From Neobacillus vireti (lineage in GTDB: Bacteria; Bacillota; Bacilli; Bacillales; Cytobacillaceae), in assembly GCF_001026695.1 (NCBI RefSeq), contig NZ_LDNB01000017.1, positions 385,953 to 449,952 of the forward strand: a DNA stretch of 64,000 bases, in the 5' to 3' direction. Below are positions 35,068 through 42,693 of the stretch, piece after piece. The notes below the pieces were generated by a model. It ran no database searches. It worked only from the letters and a program-made list of their open reading frames with translations, and was not told where the DNA came from. Numbering within the stretch: position 1 is the stretch's first letter; each line of letters begins with the position of its first letter. Both the position numbers and the translations under genes were made by a program.

Positions 35068-35916
35068 TTATCCTTTGTATGTATAAGAAACATAGTCCTT
35101 GCCAGTGAAAGCGAGAGATATTAATTCTGACATGTCAGGAATACTTTTTGCTCCCAATTTATGACCATCACGAACACGCTTTGCGTATAGTTTGAATTGT
35201 TGGTCAGGTAATTCTAATTTCCAATCTAAATGTGACTGAATGGCTTCAAGGTTAATATTGGATTCCAAATAACCATTTTCATCCAGTCGTATCTTTTCAT
35301 TTAATCCATAGTCCTTTTGTAACTCATAAAAAAAGTTAGGTGTTCTTTTGTCTAGTACATCTACTAAACTTCCGAACCCTAACACTTCTAACCAATCAGT
35401 ATGTATTTTTTTGAAAAAGTCTTTACTTGCATAATGTCCTTTAAACGCTGAATCACACGCAAGTAATAATTCTTTTCCAATGTCACTTTTAGGCAGCGGT
35501 ATATCGTAATAACTCATTATCAGCATTAATGTGGAAAATGGATATTTCTTGTAGTAGTTTTCACAACTAATACCCTTGTAGAGATTCATGTTCATGCAAT
35601 AGGGATTGAATTTACTATGTGAAAATTGTCTACTAACATGGTTATCAAAACAACGTGTACTTCTCGTGAAAGCCATATCCACACCAATTGTTGGTGATTC
35701 TGTTTTCTTATTTATGTAAAAGTTTTCAAAGTCGTAAAAGTAATTAATATCCCATAATCCAAGTGTCATATCTGTTAATAAATTACATGATAATAAACTG
35801 TCGCTATCATCACCGAGAATAAGATCATGTTCTAATTGCGTGTCATTCGCCCAATCTGGACATTGTTTTTTATAATATTCGTTCATTGTTACAAGTGAAA
35901 GAGAAAATTCTCCCAC
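35068..35916 (-). CDS. Element protein of 282 residues, possibly DHH-phosphoesterase-like
   Basis: I do not firmly recognise this protein. It has spaced acidic motifs that recall DHH-family phosphoesterases: LILGDDSDSLLSCNLL near residue 32 (like DxDxxxS), PTIGVDMAFTR near 75, and CFDNHVSRQF near 88 (like DHH). A nuclease or phosphoesterase role in replication or recombination is possible but unproven. GTG 35916 sits close to AAGGAT; ATG 35886 is in frame but lacks a site. It lies between the XRE-like gene and the replication genes. Confidence 0.55.
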   Translation of the reverse strand: MGEFSLSLVTMNEYYKKQCPDWANDTQLEHDLILGDDSDSLLSCNLLTDMTLGLWDINYFYDFENFYINKKTESPTIGVDMAFTRSTRCFDNHVSRQFSHSKFNPYCMNMNLYKGISCENYYKKYPFSTLMLIMSYYDIPLPKSDIGKELLLACDSAFKGHYASKDFFKKIHTDWLEVLGFGSLVDVLDKRTPNFFYELQKDYGLNEKIRLDENGYLESNINLEAIQSHLDWKLELPDQQFKLYAKRVRDGHKLGAKSIPDMSELISLAFTGKDYVSYTYKG

Positions 35917-36116
35917 TATCCTTCTAAGTTAAAGCCCTAACCACCAACTAGCACGAAAATAATGCTAATTGATTCCTCCTTTTAATCCTCATAAATAAAT
36001 TTCTCAACCGCCAACTTTGGACAGTGAGATTATGATTAAAAGAAGGTTGTGGTCATGGCGAATTATTTACGCCCCTTTTCACTTTTTCACCTCCACTTTC
36101 TTGAATAAATTTTTGA

Positions 36117-36272
36117 TTATTTGTTATCTATGTATTCTCTGTATCTTGTTAATTTGGCTTTTGACATTCCTGATTGCCCTAGTTCGTAACGTGAAATTAA
36201 ACTTTGTGAGCAAGGAATGTAATTGGCAAGTTCAATCATCGTGATTCGTTTTTGTCGCCTTTTAAGAAAATA
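36117..36272 (-). CDS. Small XRE-type helix-turn-helix protein, start unclear
   Basis: The minus-strand frame encodes FLKRRQKRITMIELANYIPC, SQSLISRYELGQSGMSKAKL, TRYREYIDNK: a typical XRE helix-turn-helix (SQSLISRYELGQ). ATG 36239 gives only 40 residues and loses the first helix; extending to the AAGGAGG site needs an ATT start at 36272 with short spacing. It lies after the capsid terminator. A very short second frame (GTG 36088, nine codons) follows. It may be the element's regulator. Confidence 0.5.
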   Translation of the reverse strand, partial: YFLKRRQKRITMIELANYIPCSQSLISRYELGQSGMSKAKLTRYREYIDNK

Positions 36273-36311
36273 TTCCTCCTTGAGACTCCTTTTGATAAAA
36301 TTAAAAGAGAT

Positions 36312-36332
36312 AAGCCCAAACTTGGACTTACC
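36312..36332 (-). terminator. Terminator downstream of the capsid gene
   Basis: On the minus strand AAGTCCAA-gt-TTGGGCTT is followed by a pyrimidine-rich tract (ATCTCTTTTA). Confidence 0.6.
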
Positions 36333-36353
36333 CCTTTCAAGTTATGTATAGAA

Positions 36354-37223
36354 TTATTTTACAGTTAATACTGCAACGCCTTTCTTAGAACCCACTTTAA
36401 GAGTTGCTTCAGCGATAACTTGACCTTTTACATTATCACCTGTTTTCGCAAGTGGTTCAAAGTGTGGTGAACGTAAATAAGCAAGGTCTACATATCCGTC
36501 ATTGAATACAATCATCTTGTCAACAGGAACATGTTTAGAAAGAACAAAGTTTACTGTTCCATAGTTTGTATTAATAGAATCAACAAGTAAACCGAAAGAA
36601 GTAGTTACATGAGTATAACCGTATTTATCTTTGTAAATAGCGTCAATTTGTTCTTTAATATCAGCATTTACAAACGCATAAACAGTTCCATCGGCTAAAT
36701 CCTGTTTCCATAGGTTACGCATAACTTTTTTAACATCATCTTCCGTAACTGCACCAGTAACCGCAACTGCATTAGAAGGGTCTGCCATTTCAATAAGTCC
36801 ACTTAATTGACGTTTGAATGGGGCAACAGAACCATCATTCTTTAATCCATTGATAAATTTCTTTTCCATATTAATTTTCAATTCAAGTAAACGATCATTA
36901 ACTTCTTCTGCAAATTGAGTTGATTTCATGGCAACGGCAGTTCCACTAATTGAAGCACCTTTCTTGAAAATTTCAAGAATGTTATTTAGTTCGGCTCTTG
37001 CAGTTTCATAGAATACAACATCATCTGAACCTTCAACCGCTGATAAATCGTCAGTGTGGTCAAGTGTCTTTTCTCTCCATGTATAAACAGTAGATAATGC
37101 TTTCTCAATATTACCTTTAGCCATTAACATAGATGTAAATGGTGTTGCTTGTACTCCAATTACTGCGATTTCTTTCGCTAGTGAAATTTGTTCTAATTCA
37201 GTAAAGTTAGTAGATTTAAACAT
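36354..37223 (-). CDS. Phage major capsid protein (SU10/DUF5309-type)
   Basis: A 289-residue HK97-fold-type capsid protein: MFKSTNFTELEQISLAKEIA, PFTSMLMAKG, VYTWREKTLD, then AMKSTQFAEEVNDRLLELKI helix, FVNADIKEQIDAIYK and the C-terminal VDLAYLRSPHFEPLAKTGDN matching SU10-like coat proteins. AAAGGAG precedes ATG 37223. A scaffold-like gene is directly upstream and a terminator downstream. In most tailed phages the capsid gene follows the portal; here it is transcribed before the replication and packaging genes. Confidence 0.85.
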   Translation of the reverse strand: MFKSTNFTELEQISLAKEIAVIGVQATPFTSMLMAKGNIEKALSTVYTWREKTLDHTDDLSAVEGSDDVVFYETARAELNNILEIFKKGASISGTAVAMKSTQFAEEVNDRLLELKINMEKKFINGLKNDGSVAPFKRQLSGLIEMADPSNAVAVTGAVTEDDVKKVMRNLWKQDLADGTVYAFVNADIKEQIDAIYKDKYGYTHVTTSFGLLVDSINTNYGTVNFVLSKHVPVDKMIVFNDGYVDLAYLRSPHFEPLAKTGDNVKGQVIAEATLKVGSKKGVAVLTVK

Positions 37224-37271
37224 TAATATATTCTCCTTTAGTGTCGGTCACTACCCAATATTTTTTAATAT

Positions 37272-37302
37272 AAAAAGCACTCCAACAATTGTTAAAGTGC
37301 TA
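37272..37302 (-). terminator. Hairpin between scaffold-like and capsid genes
   Basis: On the minus strand AGCACTTTAACA-att-gTTGGAGTGCT with TTTTT after it; pairing has one G-U and one mismatch. It could be a partial terminator setting the scaffold-to-capsid ratio. Confidence 0.55.
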
Positions 37303-37303
37303 A

Positions 37304-37729
37304 TTAACCAAATAATTTACTTAATTTTGTTGCAATCATACCTTTTGTGTCACCTTTTGAAGCAAATACATCATATTCATTTTGGTTCTTATGGTTACTT
37401 GGAACATATCCTGTTGCAACTTTAATATCATTTACAATTTGTGTAAGTGAATTTACAACTACTTTCAATTCATCTTCATTAGATATATTAATAATAGAAG
37501 CAAATTGTTCAAGTCCATTTTCTTTTAATGAAAGAGATACTTCTTTTTTCCATAATTCCTCTTGCTTAGTTTGAATTGCCTTTTCTTCATCTGATAACTC
37601 TTTTGGCTTGTATTGAAGCAATCCATCCCTTTCTTGAACAATTGGATTATATTCTTTTTCCAACCATTCATTTTTTGCCTTAGTGATTTCTTCTAGCAAC
37701 TGTTCTTGCGTAAATGTAACTTCTGACAT
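37304..37729 (-). CDS. Scaffolding-like capsid assembly protein
   Basis: A 141-residue, helical, acidic protein: FTQEQLLEEITKAKNEWLEK, KELSDEEKAIQTKQEELWKK, and a conserved-looking end (STGYVPSNHK-like ATGYVPSNHKNQNEYDVFAS, MIATKLSKLFG). Phage scaffolds of the DUF4355/Gp20-like type share the coiled head and short conserved tail and lie directly before the capsid gene, as here. AAAGGAGG precedes ATG 37729. Confidence 0.7.
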   Translation of the reverse strand: MSEVTFTQEQLLEEITKAKNEWLEKEYNPIVQERDGLLQYKPKELSDEEKAIQTKQEELWKKEVSLSLKENGLEQFASIINISNEDELKVVVNSLTQIVNDIKVATGYVPSNHKNQNEYDVFASKGDTKGMIATKLSKLFG

Positions 37730-37746
37730 TCTATATCCTCCTTTGA

Positions 37747-38022
37747 TTAAATAAATTTGACTTCTACCTTTGCCCTTGCGAGGATTGGCTTATTATTAAC
37801 GCTGCCGGCAAACTCGAAAATAAATTCGTTCAATTCACTGGCAGGCACATAATCATAAAAATAGACACCGACTGATTTTTTGTCGCTGTCTTTAATGGCT
37901 ATTTCTTCAATTTTAGTTTTATCATTTTTATAGATGGTTAATTTTATATCTGTTGGGTCAACTGACTGACCATTAATATTATTAAAATGTACTTTCAATC
38001 TTATTGTATCCCCTTGATACAT
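37747..38022 (-). CDS. Small beta-sandwich element protein
   Basis: 91 residues, wholly beta-like: MYQGDTIRLKVHFNNINGQS, IKLTIYKNDKTKIEEIAIKD, YDYVPASELNEFIFEFAGSV. It resembles the small Ig-like or BppU-N-type modules of phage tail and baseplate proteins. ATG 38022 overlaps the stop of the GLUG gene (TAATG), so the two are translationally coupled and may act together. Confidence 0.6.
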   Translation of the reverse strand: MYQGDTIRLKVHFNNINGQSVDPTDIKLTIYKNDKTKIEEIAIKDSDKKSVGVYFYDYVPASELNEFIFEFAGSVNNKPILARAKVEVKFI

Positions 38023-39269
38023 TACTTCATCACCTCCACAAACGAAGGATTTACAACATAAGAAACAGCGGTCATATTATCCATTTTGAAAGCCCTAGAA
38101 GTGTTTTTTAGTGTACTTACATAGGCATTAGGTGTAATTGTATTCAATGGATATAAGACCACTGTATTACTTGATAATGGCTTTATATGGGCTATTAGAT
38201 TCTGGATTGTTTTAGATTCTCGGTGAACACTTGAACCAATTGGTAAAATGAAACTATTAACTGATTCAGTAGCACTTCTGACTGTCCTAGAGTATTTTTC
38301 AGCGGTTGAATTTATTTGTGATAGATAAACCTTTACTCGTCTTGAAGTCGCTGTATAACGCTTAGAATTAGTCAAAATGGAATCTATGAAGGTGTTTAAT
38401 TGTTTCTTTGACTTTTGACTTTTTCTAATTTTTGAGTAAATATTGTTTGTCAATGAATTAACTAAAATCTTTTCCACTTTTGGTGGTGCTATCGGTAATC
38501 CAAACACTTGCAAATAGGGATAGTCACTATTCATTGCCCATACGGTAGAAAAATCCCAATTTGTATAAGTGGATTGAGTTTTCATTTCTGCTGTGGTCTT
38601 TCCTGAACCACCAACTGAATAACTTAATCCGCTTGTTTGAGTATCCCAAAAAGAATTTTTCACATTTGTAGCGGCTTCATTATCACCAATTAATCCACCT
38701 GCTGGAAATGATGTTCCTACCTCTGTGTGAGTGGATTTTCCGATTGAATAACAATTCTCTACAATTGCGGTGGACGTAGCAATATAACCAACTAATCCAC
38801 CTACACGAGCCAATCCAGTAATATTTGCATGAGAATAGCAATTTTTAACCGAGCCATTAACAAATTGTCCAACGATTCCACCGACCATATACCTTCCAGT
38901 AATTTGTCCTTTTGTGTAACAGTTTTGAATTGAACCACTATCTAATTGTCCTACAATTCCACCTATCCAGTTAGCATTTCCACCACCCGAAATATTGCAA
39001 TTTTCAAGTCCTACATTTTTAATTATTGTTGAAGCATTATTTATTACACCAAATAGTCCAACATAAACTGTGGATTCATTGATTGTAAGATTCTTAATCT
39101 TATAGCCCTTGCCATCAAATGTACCTTTAAAGGAAGGTGAATAACTTTTGCTAATTGGAATAAAGTTCCCCCAACTACTCATGTCAATGTCATTTGCTAA
39201 TTCATAATTGCCAGTAAGATTATTCCTAACATTATATAAATCTTGTGGTGTGCTAATTAAAATAGCCAT
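38022..39269 (-). CDS. GLUG-repeat surface or receptor-binding protein
   Basis: A 415-residue protein. The first ~230 residues are a right-handed beta-helix-like domain with three GLUG motifs (WIGGIVGQLDSGSIQNCYTK; MVGGIVGQFVNGSVKNCYSH; RVGGLVGYIATSTAIVENCY). The C-terminal part is a helical, Ser/Thr-rich stretch. GLUG domains occur in bacterial adhesins and in phage fibre-like proteins; in a capsid-encoding element it is a candidate fibre or decoration protein (inference). No signal peptide is seen. It is coupled to the downstream beta-sandwich gene. Confidence 0.7.
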   Translation of the reverse strand: MAILISTPQDLYNVRNNLTGNYELANDIDMSSWGNFIPISKSYSPSFKGTFDGKGYKIKNLTINESTVYVGLFGVINNASTIIKNVGLENCNISGGGNANWIGGIVGQLDSGSIQNCYTKGQITGRYMVGGIVGQFVNGSVKNCYSHANITGLARVGGLVGYIATSTAIVENCYSIGKSTHTEVGTSFPAGGLIGDNEAATNVKNSFWDTQTSGLSYSVGGSGKTTAEMKTQSTYTNWDFSTVWAMNSDYPYLQVFGLPIAPPKVEKILVNSLTNNIYSKIRKSQKSKKQLNTFIDSILTNSKRYTATSRRVKVYLSQINSTAEKYSRTVRSATESVNSFILPIGSSVHRESKTIQNLIAHIKPLSSNTVVLYPLNTITPNAYVSTLKNTSRAFKMDNMTAVSYVVNPSFVEVMK

Positions 39270-39280
39270 TTAATCAGCCC

Positions 39281-39631
39281 CTATACTTTTGGAACTTCAA
39301 GTGAGTGAATAACCGTCAATTCGTCTTGATCTGATTCCATAGTGAAAGATGTAAATGATTCTACACTATATGGAGTTCCACCAGTAGCCACATCATAAAT
39401 AGCCGATTTACTAAATGTTTTCGGTTTGACAATATCAGTGTCAGAACCTTTTACAACAATTTGAAGTTTTAATGTTTTTTCTCCTGTTGCATGTGTCCAT
39501 GTTACTCTTAAATCACTAGGAGATAAGCGAACAATTTTGTTGCCAGTGTCATCTTGCAATTCGATATACTTCCAATTGGCTTGCATGTAATTTCTTATTG
39601 CTTGATAACCTTCTTGTTTAATTTCAGCCAT
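39281..39631 (-). CDS. Element structural-like protein, 116 residues
   Basis: A beta-rich protein: YQAIRNYMQANWKYIELQDD, LSPSDLRVTWTHATGEKTLK, and a C-terminal ESFTSFTMESDQDELTVIHS. It looks like a small virion component but I cannot name the family. It lies 11 bp before the GLUG gene and is probably cotranscribed. GGAGG precedes ATG 39631. Confidence 0.6.
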   Translation of the reverse strand: MAEIKQEGYQAIRNYMQANWKYIELQDDTGNKIVRLSPSDLRVTWTHATGEKTLKLQIVVKGSDTDIVKPKTFSKSAIYDVATGGTPYSVESFTSFTMESDQDELTVIHSLEVPKV

Positions 39632-39670
39632 TATTTATCCTCCATTCATAATTATGATAAAACTCTCGTT

Positions 39671-39883
39671 TTATTGGGTTTTTATATTTGCTATTTGCAT
39701 TTCTAATCTTTCTAAACTCTGAACAATTTTTTCTTGTGCAAAATTTTGTTTTTCAATTTGTGCTGCCAATCTTTCTTCTCGTTGTTTAGATTCTTTCCTA
39801 GTATCAATAAGTAACCAAACAAACAGTACACAAAATACTCCTTGCGATAACCACATCTCAATCGGAATAGAAGATATATCCAC
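39671..39883 (-). CDS. BhlA/UviB-family holin-like peptide
   Basis: 70 residues: a short N-terminus, one membrane helix (LSQGVFCVLFVWLLIDT), then a charged coiled-coil tail (RKESKQREERLAAQIEKQNF). This is the BhlA/UviB pattern, holin-like peptides of Bacillus prophages and bacteriocin plasmids. GTG 39883 lies after GGAGGTG; the longer frame is unlikely. No endolysin gene is found in the element, so lysis may depend on another phage. Confidence 0.75.
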   Translation of the reverse strand: MDISSIPIEMWLSQGVFCVLFVWLLIDTRKESKQREERLAAQIEKQNFAQEKIVQSLERLEMQIANIKTQ

Positions 39884-39931
39884 GATAATCACCTCCCATA
39901 AAATTAATAAATATGAGTATTATTTAAAAAG

Positions 39932-39961
39932 AAAAAAGGACACTCATTAACGAGTATCCCA
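39932..39961 (-). terminator. Terminator after the sigma-like gene
   Basis: On the minus strand GGATACTC-gttaat-GAGTGTCC is followed by TTTTTT. A second stem (AGGTAGAAG/CTTCTACCT) lies upstream at 39996-40020. Confidence 0.75.
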
Positions 39962-40065
39962 AGAAAGCGGAGATCAAAAAGCGACCCTATTAAGGAGGTA
40001 GAAGAAATTTCCTTCTACCTATATATCATTTTATTTATAACCCAAATTTTTAATAATATCATATA

Positions 40066-41208
40066 TCAAACTACCAAGTCAATAAATTCATCATATTTTT
40101 CTTCTCCGAATTTATCAACAATATTTGAATTTATTTGTCTAATATTTTTACTTACTTCTTCTAAGTATGTATTAAACGCCCTGAGTACAGTATTTCTTAC
40201 CTTGTCTTTTTCAATTTCTGACAATATCAAACCATTTTCATTGTAGATTAATTCATTTAAAACCCTTCTAAATAAATCATGTTCATTCCGTTTCAAACTG
40301 TCTAAAAGAACATCTAACACCGTTAGCGGATTTTGTGCAAGATTCATTTTCTTTTCATTATGTATTTCCTGTTCTCCAACTTGGTAATTATCTTGCAGAA
40401 ACTTGATTATGTATCCGAAATAATCGAATTGGTCATTAATGTCAAACTGAATGATATTATTATATGTATTTATGAAAGATTTAATTGTATCGTATGTATT
40501 AAGAGGGTTTTTCAATGCCCGATATGTACGGAAATTCAAATATTCCTTTTTAATTCGTTTGGTTAATGCTTTGATATGTTTATGTATGTTTTCTTGAGTA
40601 CAGTTTAATTCTTGGGCTATTCGCTCTTGAGTCTTTCCAGTTTGCATTTGACAATAAATTTCAAATTGAGTTTCAGATAAAATATTCTTCAATCCACCGA
40701 TGGATTTAATAAACTTGTCAAACAAATTTATGTCATTCGGTTTTATATATCTGTCATTTGCCACTTCATCATATAAAGATGAATATTCTACATTACCGTC
40801 ATTATCGTGTAAAACTTGGTGTTCAGGAAGATTCTTTTCGGTTTTATCTTTTTCGGCTGTTACTTGATTTTGGACACGACCATTAAGCCCTTTATTAAAC
40901 CAAGCAATTATTTCATTAGGAGTTCGTGATAAATCCACTTTGGTACTATTAAATAGTTCTTGTATCGACTTAATCACATAAGTGTCTAAATCTTTACGAT
41001 CAATCCAGTAAAACTTCTTAATAATATTTTTATATGTACTTTGTAATGCTCTATCCGTAAATTTAAGATAATAAATTTTATCCATTTCACCATTATTATT
41101 TTTTTCAAGAACTATCTCTGTTGTGAATAATCCTCTTAACACCAAATCCCTTTGTTCGTCATCCGAAGCGTTTTTGTACTCCACAATATAATCTTTTAAA
41201 ACTTTCAT
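40066..41208 (-). CDS. Sigma-70-like protein of the element
   Basis: A 380-residue protein. A sigma region 4-like helix-turn-helix, LSETQFEIYCQMQTGKTQER / IAQELNCTQENIHKHIKALT, spans about residues 178-222, preceded by a region rich in aromatic and basic residues (KNIIKKFYWIDRKDLDTYVI) that could be region 2-like, and followed by a ~150-residue helical tail without a known match. It is likely an element-specific transcription activator or sigma factor that turns on the downstream structural genes (inference). ATG 41208. It is followed by a terminator before the holin-like gene. Confidence 0.65.
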   Translation of the reverse strand: MKVLKDYIVEYKNASDDEQRDLVLRGLFTTEIVLEKNNNGEMDKIYYLKFTDRALQSTYKNIIKKFYWIDRKDLDTYVIKSIQELFNSTKVDLSRTPNEIIAWFNKGLNGRVQNQVTAEKDKTEKNLPEHQVLHDNDGNVEYSSLYDEVANDRYIKPNDINLFDKFIKSIGGLKNILSETQFEIYCQMQTGKTQERIAQELNCTQENIHKHIKALTKRIKKEYLNFRTYRALKNPLNTYDTIKSFINTYNNIIQFDINDQFDYFGYIIKFLQDNYQVGEQEIHNEKKMNLAQNPLTVLDVLLDSLKRNEHDLFRRVLNELIYNENGLILSEIEKDKVRNTVLRAFNTYLEEVSKNIRQINSNIVDKFGEEKYDEFIDLVV

Positions 41209-41392
41209 CTAACTACCCCCTATTTTTATTATTGACACCTGCAATTAATGGACTTATAATGTACTCAAGATGTAATTTTTATAGTATGATATTATGGTAT
41301 ATTTATGCCCATAAAAATAGGTGTCTCTTTGATTATCCTATGTTTTTACATATGTTACAATAGGTCTTTTTATCTATTTTTAGAAATATTTT

Positions 41393-41430
41393 AAGCAGGT
41401 AGATTAGATTCCTACCTGCTTTTTATTTTA
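41393..41430 (+). terminator. Strong hairpin upstream of the sigma-like gene
   Basis: AAGCAGGTAG-attagattc-CTACCTGCTT is a perfect 10-bp stem followed by TTTATTTTA on the plus strand. Its polarity is opposite to the surrounding genes, so it may stop antisense transcription. Confidence 0.65.
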
Positions 41431-41433
41431 TTC

Positions 41434-41607
41434 TTAATCGTTGAAAGTTACCCTTTCTCTTTCAATCCGTACATGTAATTGACGTTTAAAATTCATTATA
41501 TCTTCATGATGGGAGTAGTCACGACTCTTTGAACATTCCGCAACAAACTTAGTGTAATAGGCAATGGCTTCAATGAGAGTGGCGAATGAGTTAATGTTTT
41601 TCATCAT
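41434..41607 (-). CDS. Small element protein, 57 residues
   Basis: MMKNINSFATLIEAIAYYTK, FVAECSKSRDYSHHEDIMNF, KRQLHVRIERERVTFND. It is helical, basic and unrecognised. AAAGGGG lies well before ATG 41607. It starts 25 bp after the integrase stop, so it is probably cotranscribed with it; an excisionase-type role is possible but not supported by sequence. Confidence 0.55.
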   Translation of the reverse strand: MMKNINSFATLIEAIAYYTKFVAECSKSRDYSHHEDIMNFKRQLHVRIERERVTFND

Positions 41608-41631
41608 TATTTTCTATCCCCTTTTGATTTT

Positions 41632-42543
41632 TTATAAATTAGAAAGTGGGCTTGTTGATTTTGCCATTTCAACAATTCTTTCGTCATTTAAGGATTGTAA
41701 GTATCTAGTTGTGATAATTGTGCTTTCATGTCCAAGCAACCGACTTAAACTGTACACATCAAGACCTAACCTCAGTTGTTTTTGGGCATAATAATGTCTT
41801 ATGGTATGAGGTGAACAACGTACAGAATCTCTAACCTTTGCTTTCTTTCCTGCATCTTTAATAATCTTTTCAATCATAGTTACGGTTAACACTTTTCCAT
41901 TTCTCGATAGAAAGTAATTTGAATCTGTAATGGATTTATCTTTAAAATATTCGGGCTTCATTCGTTCGTATTTAATCATGTACTTTTTCAACATTGGGCT
42001 AATGTATAAATGTCTCTCTTTGTTTCCTTTTCCATGAATCCTAATGACAGTATCCATAATGTTTAGATGTGTAAGCGAGCATAATTCAAGATTCCTGATT
42101 CCTAAATCAACGAAAAACATGATGATAAGTTTATTTCTTAATTCCAAATAATTTCTTCCGTTATAAATATTAATCATTCGTTTAATTTCATCATCCGTAA
42201 ACGTCTTAATAATGATCTTTGGTTCTTTCATAAACTTGACGGAAAGTATAGGATTCCTTTTTTCAGCAATATAACCTTCTTCAACTATAAATTTAAAGAA
42301 AGACCTCATGCACTTGTGAACAGAGTTAATATACACTTCTGTTAAACCCTTCTGCTTCAAATTCATAAAATAAGACTTAATATGTTTTGTTGTAACATCT
42401 TCAACTTCTTCAACATCAAATTCATTTTTTAAGTAATTATGAAATGCTCGGTTATTGTTTTTATACCCCTTAATCGTCCTTGGAGAATAACTTTTAATTT
42501 CCAAATCAAATAAAAATTCCTTGTATACATCTTCTAAATACAT
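41632..42543 (-). CDS. Tyrosine recombinase/integrase of the element
   Basis: About 303 residues. N-terminal SAM-like DNA-binding domain (YKEFLFDLEIKSYSPRTIKG); catalytic domain with Arg in LGIRNLELCSL, Lys in GKGNKERHLYI, HTIRHYYAQ (His-x-x-Arg), LGHESTIITTRYL (His, Tyr nucleophile). ATG 42543 was chosen because GAGGGTGG is seven bases upstream; ATG 42603 would bypass the terminator-like hairpin that overlaps this site. It lies 150 bp from the right att site, the usual position. Confidence 0.93.
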   Translation of the reverse strand: MYLEDVYKEFLFDLEIKSYSPRTIKGYKNNNRAFHNYLKNEFDVEEVEDVTTKHIKSYFMNLKQKGLTEVYINSVHKCMRSFFKFIVEEGYIAEKRNPILSVKFMKEPKIIIKTFTDDEIKRMINIYNGRNYLELRNKLIIMFFVDLGIRNLELCSLTHLNIMDTVIRIHGKGNKERHLYISPMLKKYMIKYERMKPEYFKDKSITDSNYFLSRNGKVLTVTMIEKIIKDAGKKAKVRDSVRCSPHTIRHYYAQKQLRLGLDVYSLSRLLGHESTIITTRYLQSLNDERIVEMAKSTSPLSNL

Positions 42544-42589
42544 AAAAAACCCACCCTCATATGAATTTCTCATACAAAAAGTGAGTTTT
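42544..42589 (-). terminator. Terminator-like hairpin covering the integrase ribosome site
   Basis: On the minus strand AAACTCAC pairs with GTGGGTTT (one G-U), with an inner TATGA-gaaat-TCATA stem, followed by TTTTTT ending at the integrase ATG. The 3' arm includes the GGTGG part of the ribosome site. Confidence 0.65.
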
Positions 42590-42693
42590 ATGTTTGTCAT
42601 CATAATTATTATGATTTTTATGAACGTATATCGTTACTCGTTAAATTTTAGAAAGAATAGTTAGGTGAATTTTAGATGAAATGCCCCTACAAA

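Noticed and set aside
36017-36244. Plus-strand 75-residue hydrophobic frame in the element
   Set aside because: No ribosome site; it is opposite to the XRE-like frame and to the direction of all element genes.
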